Shown one piece after another: positions 6,502-13,800 of a DNA stretch of 20,453 nt. A program made the translations under genes and the position numbers. A model generated the notes under the pieces. That model was not told where the DNA came from, searched no databases, and was given only the letters and a program-made list of their open reading frames with translations. The DNA comes from DAOUMU01 sp034409055 (GTDB taxonomy: Bacteria; Chloroflexota; Anaerolineae; 4572-78; J111): contig DAOUMU010000063.1 of assembly GCA_034409055.1 (NCBI GenBank), positions 1 to 20,453 on the forward strand, given 5' to 3'. Positions within the stretch are counted from its first letter, which is position 1, and each line of letters begins with the position of its first letter.

Positions 6502-9500
6502 ATGGATGATTTATTGAGTGTCTACATTCCTATGGACCGTCGGCAGACTATGGCCAGAGGTGAAGATTTACCAGACCGAACCGGTGGTGCAGCCTTGTCT
6601 GCCGATATTTCTGGATTCACTCCTCTAACCGAGGCCTTGGTCAAAGCCCTGGGTCCCAGGCAGGCGGCCCAGGAGATTATCGGTCAATTAAATAGGGTCT
6701 ACGAGGCCTTGATTTCTGAAGTCCACCGGTACCGCGGCAGCGCCATCGGCTTTGTGGGCGATGCCGTCACTTGTTGGTTTGATGCCGATCCTGAACTGCC
6801 CGACGAACAGGCTGGCCTGCGAGCCACCGCCTGCGGCATAGCCATGCAACAGGTGATGAAGTCGTTCGCCTCAATTGATCTTCAGCCTGTTGGCACGATC
6901 TCTCTGGCCATCAAGGTGGCGATCGCTACCGGCCCGGCCCGCCGGTTTCTGGTAGGCGACCCGCAGATCCAATACCTTGATACCCTGGCCGGCACAACCA
7001 TGCAGCAAATGGCCGCTGCCGAAAAACAAGCCCAAAAAGGAGAGGTGGTCCTGGCTCCGGCAGCCATCGCTCAGCTTGAAGGCAAAGTGGCCGTGACTGA
7101 ATGGCGCTTGAAAGCAGAAACTGGCGAGCATTTTGCCGTTATAGACGGTCTGTCCGAGTCGGTCGACCCCACCCCCTGGTCACCGCTGCCCCCGGCGGCC
7201 TTGAACGAGGCTCAGGTTCGACCCTGGCTGCTGAGGCCGGTCTACGAACGCTTGATGGCTGGACAGGGCCACTTTCAGGCTGAAATGCGCCCGGCCGTGG
7301 CCCTGTTCCTGAAATTTGGTGAGCTTGATTATGATGGTGACGAGACTGCAGGACAAAAGCTTAACGATTATGTCCGCTGGGTACAGCGGGTGCTGGCCCG
7401 CTACGAAGGCCATCTGATCCAGTTGACCATCGGTGACAAGGGTAGCTATATTTACGCGGCTTTTGGCGCGCCACTGGCTCACGACGACGACCCGGATCGG
7501 GCGGTGGCGGTAGCGGTGGATTTACAGGCACTTTCACTTGTATCAACGGTGGGCCGCTACGTTCAAATCGGCCTAACCCGGGGCCAGATGCGCACCGGTG
7601 CCTATGGCAGCATGCAACGGCAGACCTATGGGGTCATTAGCAACGAGGTCAACCTGGCGGCTCGGTTAATGGCTAAGGCCGCCCCCGGGCAGATCCTGGT
7701 CAGCCAGGAGGTGGCCGACGCGGTGGCCCAGACGCACCACCTGGAATATAGGGGGCCGATCAAAGTTAAAGGTAAGGCCGAACCTGTGGAAGTCTCAATG
7801 GTGTTGGGGCGACGCCAAGCTGGCGCGCAAAAGCCACTCCACCTCTATGACTATCCTTTGGTTGGCCGGGAGGATGAATTAGCCCGGTTGGCGCAAATCC
7901 TGGGCCAGGCGGTTGACGGTGAGGGCCAGCTTGTCCGTATGACCGGGGTGGCCGGCATTGGCAAGAGTCACCTGGCCTCAACGTTTGCCGATCGAGCTTT
8001 GCATCTTGGTTGGCGGGTGGTGAGTGGGTTCTGCCAGAGCACCAGCCAGAATATCCCCTATCATCCCTGGCGCCAGATATTTCGAGCCCTGTTTGTCTTG
8101 GTTGACGATCCAGGCGAAGACCCGGTTGTTCTAGCCAGTCAACACATTGGCCAGGTCAAGACGATCATAGAGGGAATGAATCCGGACTGGCTCATCCGCC
8201 TCCCGCTGCTGGGTGACCTGCTGGGTCTGCCTATCCCCGACAATACGACGACCGCCATATTTGACCCCCGCTTACGCCAGGAAGCCCTCTACACCCTGGC
8301 GGTGGAGTTAATTCAAAGCTGGGCCAAAGACCAACCCCTACTGCTACTATTTGAAGATGTCCACTGGTTTGATGAAGCTTCTCAAGGGCTGCTTTTGGCC
8401 CTGGCCCGGATCATTACCCAGACCCCGGTTGTCTTGATGATTGTCCACCGTCCGTCCCTGGCCGACTATTCGCCCATCTTGCTCGACTTGGACCGAATGG
8501 CTAACTATCATCAGTTGGATCTGAGGGAGTTGTCGACCTCCGGCGTGGCCGCCTTGGCCGCCCATTGCTTGCAGGGCCAGCTCTCGGCGCTGTTGCTGAA
8601 CTTAATTCAGGTCGAAGCCCAGGGCAATCCCTTCTATGTTGAACAGTTGGTTGAGGCGCTGCGCGACGCGAGTCATCTGGAACAGCAACCGAATGGCAAG
8701 TGGACCTTGGCCGAACCCATTGTGACCAAACTCAGGGCGGCCCATTGTTTGACCCAGGACGAGGCCGGGCAACTGATCCTGAACCCCGCTCTGCCCCTGG
8801 ACATCGCCGATCTGGGCCTATCCGGCTCGCTCCACGGCCTGGTCCTGTCGCGTCTGGATCATCTGCCGGAAGACCATAAATTAACCCTGAAAGTAGCCAG
8901 TGTCATTGGCCGCATCTTCGACGTTGAGCTGTTAGCCCAGGCCCACCCGATTGAGCTGGACAAGGACGAACTACTTGAACAACTGGAATTTGTGACTGGG
9001 TATGAATTCATCCGTTTAGAGCGACCTTTCCCCCAATTGCGGTACATTTTTAAGCATGACATCACTCGGGAGGTGGTCTACAAAACTCTGCTGGAAGAGC
9101 AACAACGCCGGCTCCATCTGGCCGTCGCTGAAGCCACCGAAAGACTGCAGCCGGAGGCGGTGGAACAATTGGCCCTCCACTACAGCCAGGCCGGGGTGCG
9201 GGATAAAAGCATGATCTACCTGGGGCGGGCTGCCCGTAAGACCCAACGGGAATATGCCAACGAAACCGCCCTGTACTACTATGCTCAGGCTCTGACCCTG
9301 GCGGAACGCTGGGAGTGGCGCAAGGAGCAGTTAGAAATTTTGCATATCTTGGGTCGGCGCGAGGAAGAGCGAGCCAGTCTGGAGCAATTAGAGGCTAACC
9401 CGGCTGCGCCTGTTTTTGAGGTGGCTTCTCTGTGGGGACGCTACTACGAGGCCATTGCGAACTACCCCGATGCCCAAGCCGCAGTTGAACGGGCTTTAGC

Positions 9501-10767
9501 CGCCAGCCGGGAGAAGGGGCCTGTCGTGAACGAGGCCCGGGCCCTGGCCCAACTTGGCTTAATTGCCCGCCAGCCGGGCGACTATGAGCGGGCCAGAGAT
9601 TGGTACCAACAGGCCCTGGTTTTGTTCGAAGACAAAGAACATCACACTGACGAAGAATTAAAAGTACTCATTGATGCCTCAAACGGCTTAGGAACGACCT
9701 ACCGCCAGCAAGGAGAGTTTGACCAGGCCAAGAGCGCCTACCAGCAGGCTTTAACCTTGAGTCGCCAACATAGTAACCTATCTGGTGAGGCTGAAGCGCT
9801 CAACAGTTTAGGCGTAACGGCTTATTACCAGCGTAATCTGGCCGAAGCCCTGACCTATTTCCAACGAGCTTTGGAAGTCCGGCAGACAATTGGTGACCAT
9901 GTTGGGGAGGGAAAAAGTCTATACAGCATAGGAATCGTTACCGTTGACTTAGGGGATTATGCTCAAGCCCAAGAAAATCTATTCTCAGCACTGACTATCC
10001 TGCAGGCCACTAACAATCAATGGGATGAGATCAATGTTTTAAATTACCTGGGTACTCTGTATCAGGAATTAGGTGATTTGTCTACTGCCCGAACCTACTT
10101 ACAACGAGGCCTACAATTAGCACAGGAAATTGGTGATGAGGAAGGGCGAGGATATCTTTTATCTAATTTGGGTCTGGTTGTAAGGGATCAAGGACAATTG
10201 GAATTAGCTGAAAAGCTACTCACTGATGGTTTAGCCATCGTGCAAACCCTTGATAATGAGCATCAGGTGTCATTTTTTCTCAGTTATCTGAGTACTGTCA
10301 GCTTACAAGTGGGTAATTTGGCACAGGCACAAAAACGGGCTCAAGCAGCTCTAAGGTTGCGACGGGATTTGGACCTGCGTTTAAGAACAATAGATGACTT
10401 GGCTATCCTGGCCGCTACGACTTTGGCAGCCGGCAATACGGAAGAAGCCTTGAGTTACACCGAGCAAACCTTAGCCATCCTTGAAGAATGTGGTGACGAA
10501 GGTCCAGAGTTTCCTCAACGAGACTATTTCATCTGCTATCAAGTCTTGGCGGTAACGGGGCAACAAGAACGTGCCCAGGCCGCCTTAAAGTCGGCCTACA
10601 ATCTGGTTTTGGCGCGGGCCAACAAAATCACCGACCCGACCGTGCGCCAATCCTTTCTGGAGCGGGTGGCGATCAACCGCGAGATTGTGGCCGAGGCGGG
10701 CCAGGTATTGGCTGGTGGCCGTGGGATAGAGGAGCAGCAGGACGAAGGAGCAGAAGTTGAACCTTGA
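6502..10767 (+). CDS. Class III nucleotide cyclase (two domains) fused to AAA/STAND-like ATPase and TPR array
   Basis: The ATG at 6502 (1421 residues) is preferred over a TTG nine codons upstream because homologues, as I recall them, begin just before PMDRRQ. Cyclase domain 1 (about 25-215) keeps both metal aspartates: D35 in ADISGFT and D87 in GDAVT. Its transition-state Asn/Arg motif is degenerate. Cyclase domain 2 (about 262-437) has K271 where the first metal aspartate should be, but keeps DKG (312-314) and N384/R388 in VNLAARL. The two halves therefore complement each other in one active site, as in ADCY10-type soluble adenylyl cyclase. An ATPase follows with Walker A GVAGIGKSH (482-490) and Walker B-like LLLLFEDVHW near 613-622. 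The C-terminal third (about 970-1340) is a TPR array of roughly 40-residue units. The probable product is cAMP, with the ATPase-TPR part sensing a partner or ligand. It converges with the exoprotein gene; a GGTTATAACC palindrome lies in the 48-bp gap. Confidence 0.88.
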   Translation: MDDLLSVYIPMDRRQTMARGEDLPDRTGGAALSADISGFTPLTEALVKALGPRQAAQEIIGQLNRVYEALISEVHRYRGSAIGFVGDAVTCWFDADPELPDEQAGLRATACGIAMQQVMKSFASIDLQPVGTISLAIKVAIATGPARRFLVGDPQIQYLDTLAGTTMQQMAAAEKQAQKGEVVLAPAAIAQLEGKVAVTEWRLKAETGEHFAVIDGLSESVDPTPWSPLPPAALNEAQVRPWLLRPVYERLMAGQGHFQAEMRPAVALFLKFGELDYDGDETAGQKLNDYVRWVQRVLARYEGHLIQLTIGDKGSYIYAAFGAPLAHDDDPDRAVAVAVDLQALSLVSTVGRYVQIGLTRGQMRTGAYGSMQRQTYGVISNEVNLAARLMAKAAPGQILVSQEVADAVAQTHHLEYRGPIKVKGKAEPVEVSMVLGRRQAGAQKPLHLYDYPLVGREDELARLAQILGQAVDGEGQLVRMTGVAGIGKSHLASTFADRALHLGWRVVSGFCQSTSQNIPYHPWRQIFRALFVLVDDPGEDPVVLASQHIGQVKTIIEGMNPDWLIRLPLLGDLLGLPIPDNTTTAIFDPRLRQEALYTLAVELIQSWAKDQPLLLLFEDVHWFDEASQGLLLALARIITQTPVVLMIVHRPSLADYSPILLDLDRMANYHQLDLRELSTSGVAALAAHCLQGQLSALLLNLIQVEAQGNPFYVEQLVEALRDASHLEQQPNGKWTLAEPIVTKLRAAHCLTQDEAGQLILNPALPLDIADLGLSGSLHGLVLSRLDHLPEDHKLTLKVASVIGRIFDVELLAQAHPIELDKDELLEQLEFVTGYEFIRLERPFPQLRYIFKHDITREVVYKTLLEEQQRRLHLAVAEATERLQPEAVEQLALHYSQAGVRDKSMIYLGRAARKTQREYANETALYYYAQALTLAERWEWRKEQLEILHILGRREEERASLEQLEANPAAPVFEVASLWGRYYEAIANYPDAQAAVERALAASREKGPVVNEARALAQLGLIARQPGDYERARDWYQQALVLFEDKEHHTDEELKVLIDASNGLGTTYRQQGEFDQAKSAYQQALTLSRQHSNLSGEAEALNSLGVTAYYQRNLAEALTYFQRALEVRQTIGDHVGEGKSLYSIGIVTVDLGDYAQAQENLFSALTILQATNNQWDEINVLNYLGTLYQELGDLSTARTYLQRGLQLAQEIGDEEGRGYLLSNLGLVVRDQGQLELAEKLLTDGLAIVQTLDNEHQVSFFLSYLSTVSLQVGNLAQAQKRAQAALRLRRDLDLRLRTIDDLAILAATTLAAGNTEEALSYTEQTLAILEECGDEGPEFPQRDYFICYQVLAVTGQQERAQAALKSAYNLVLARANKITDPTVRQSFLERVAINREIVAEAGQVLAGGRGIEEQQDEGAEVEP

Positions 10768-10815
10768 GGAGGTTATAACCAGGCATCCCCACGTGCCCGC
10801 AAGCGCATGGCCGCC

Positions 10816-13800
10816 TCATTCTTCTTTCAAGATGATGGGCAGGAACAGATCACCACTGCGTGCTCCCGACTGAACCCGAACATTGTCGAGTACCCAGCCT
10901 TTGTCTGCTCCAAACTGGTCAACCTCCAGATTGAGGCGCAGGCGCACTGTCCCGGTATAGGGGCGCAGGTCGATCATCACTTCCTTCCAAGCCACCTCCG
11001 TCCACTCCGGGGCCTCCACGTCCTGCGTCCCCAGGCCGAAAGCACCCCCCCCACTGTAGCTCGCCAGCTCGGTCCAGGTCGTACCGTCGTCGGCCGAGAT
11101 CTCCACCCGCCCTACATCCTGGCTTGGCGACCGGTTGTCAATCACATAATCGTGGTTAAAGACCAGCACGGGGTTGGTACAACTGATCAAGCTGAAGGCC
11201 GACGAGGTGATGGTGGTGGTCTGGGTGACCGCAGGCGGAATGGCGTTGTTATAGGTCCCCGCCGGACTGTCGGTCATAGCCCGCTCGCCACTGGGGAGGA
11301 TGGCAATGGCCCAATCACCGTCCCGCTGCCACTTGCCGGTGCCACTCTCAAAGAAATCGTAGAAACAGGCCTCGGCCGGGTCGAACAGGGCGAACACCCC
11401 CGGTGGGGACGAGATGGCCGGTCCCCCCGGCTGGTTCAGGTTTGCCACAACCACCTGATATTCTCGGGCTTGCACACCCTGGCTGACGACAGCCGTGATG
11501 GAGTAGGGACTAACCGACACCAGGGGCAGGGTGTAAGTGGCGGTTGGCCCGACCAGGGCCACGCTGACCGGCTGCAGGAAGTAGCCGCCGCTAATGACCA
11601 GCGTATTGGTCACCTCGTTGGTTGCCGCCGAGGGGACAACCGTATCGACCTGTGGGATGGTCACTCCCGCCAACAGAGCATACACCCCCGGCCCCTGGCT
11701 GCGGGTCACGGCGGTGTTAAAGTAGGGGTCAAGCAAGGTGTCCAGGGCGCGCCACTGGCCGCTGGCCTCATGCCAGAAGTGAATGCCCAGTTCACTCTCC
11801 TCGGCTTGGGCCAGGAGCACATTACTCTCCAAATATTGAAAACTGACCGAGCCTTCCAGTGCCGGCGCACTGGCCGTGGCCACCAAGCGGTAGCCAGGAC
11901 TGACCGGGATTTTGTCCCGGGGTAACTCCGGCAGGCCGACCATCTGCTGGATGGTGTAGAACTGGCCCTCGTCGAAAGTGACCGTGGCATCGGTATACAA
12001 AATCATCTGGCCATCGGGCGAGACGACCGGGGCATTACCTCTTATCGCGCTCGGTCCCCTGGCATTTCCCGGTCCCCTGGCATTTCCTGGCCCTCTGGCA
12101 TTTCCTGGCCCTCTGGCATTTCCTGGATTGCCACTAATGGCATAGGCCACGATGGCCTCCCGCCGGGGGTTGTCTTCCCCGGCTACGTCGCTGTCAACCC
12201 AGAGCTGGATATGGCCGTTGAGGACGGCAAAGTCCAAATTCAGCGTGCCTTCGTAGACCCCGCTGCTGGTCTCGGTCAGGCTGACTTCAGCAAAGGCCTG
12301 GCCAAATTCAGGGTAAAGACGAGCCCTCAGCGTTAAGCCTGCGGGCACGGCCTCCACTTGGAGCTCAAAGGTGGTCGAGTTGACCGGCGTGACCTGGATG
12401 AAAGGGTTCCAACTTTCGTCTTTTTTCATTTTGATCTGTTCGTCGCCGGCCTCAATCACTTCACAGCCAAATTGAAACCGGCCCCGGTCAAAGATACAGA
12501 GCCGGTCGCCGGGATTGGCCCCCCGGGCTCGCAACCGATTTTGTCCGCCCACCGGGCTGCCCAGATCATAGGCAAACTCGTAGGCGCTGAGATCGCCATC
12601 GCCATCCCGTAGCAGGAAGGCCTGGGCTTCGGCGGTGCTGACCTTGCCATTGGCGTAGTCCAGGAAGAAGAGGGGATCGAGCAGCGGATTAGTGGGAGTG
12701 ACCGGGTCGAACACCGTGACCGTGGTCAAGTCGTAAGGCATGCGGCTGGGTCCGGTGTTGGTGATGGTGGGGGGTTGGAGCCAGTCATACCACAAATCCA
12801 GCCGACCCCATTCGTCACGATGAAAATCCTGCTCGGCCAGGGTCAAGTTACAGTTGCTATCCCAATGGCTATCGTCACCGATGAACTCGGTGTTATCGAC
12901 CGCGTAGACATCGCCCATAGCACTGCCGATGCAAGAACTAATGGTAATCAAAAGGTCGTCCTGTAAACCGAAGTAGGTATCTTCAAGGTAGAAGAAGTAG
13001 TGGCTTAACTCGTGGGCCAAGATCAGCGGCCAGTCGACCCCGATGCCCTGGCCGGGAATGCCGTACCGGTTCCATTCAGCCCCCATATGCACCTGGGCCG
13101 GCGCGTAAGTAAAACTGGCATTGTCGGGATCAACCGTATCGGTCAGCACAATGCCGCCGATGAAGGCATAGGGTCGGAAGCGATTGGAGCTGTGGACCAC
13201 CAGATGGGCGTAGTCCCAGCCATCGGCGTTTTGGCCCACGAACACATCCCCCAGGGCCACCTGGCCATCGCTGAAGTCATACAAGTGCGCCGAGGCTTTC
13301 TTCAGGTCAAATTCCAACTGCTGCAAGAAGGCGGGATCGTTATGGGCATCCCACTCCAGGGTCAAATCCAGGTCGAACAGTAGCAGTGGGTGCTCCGCCG
13401 AGACCTCCAATTCCTGTACGCCCGGCTCGGTTACGGTAAAGGCATCCAGGCCAGTCTTGGTGGGGGTGCCGTTGGTGTAGTACAGCCGCAGGGTGTTGCT
13501 GTAGCGCTCGCTGATTTCGGGCGGCAAGGGAACCGGAGCCAGGGCTAACAGCCGGTCGCCGATATTAACCTGGCCCCGGCCTTGTAGGAAGCCGTTGGCA
13601 TCGGTCCGGAAGGGCTCACTGTCGGCTGCCGGCAGTGGAAACCCTGCTGTTTCCTGCCCCGCCGGCAGGCGGTAGACCAACGCATTTGGCATAGGATCAT
13701 CGGCTTCATCGACCACCCGAATCTGCGTGCCCCGCACCCGGAAGGGGAAGGTGGTGGCCGAGGCGTAGGGCCACTGGTAGGGACCGGGGATGGTGTTGGT

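Noticed and set aside
6245..6517. 90-codon plus-strand frame running into the cyclase start
   Set aside because: It overlaps the hairpin and the strong promoter, has no ribosome-binding site, and its composition is not protein-like.
10768..10815. Bidirectional terminator between the convergent cyclase and exoprotein genes
   Set aside because: Only a short GGTTATAACC palindrome is present; there is no GC-rich stem with a T run on either side.
10807..11925. 372-codon plus-strand frame opposite the exoprotein C-terminus
   Set aside because: The minus-strand frame codes clear domains through this whole stretch; the plus frame is a by-product of GC-biased codons.
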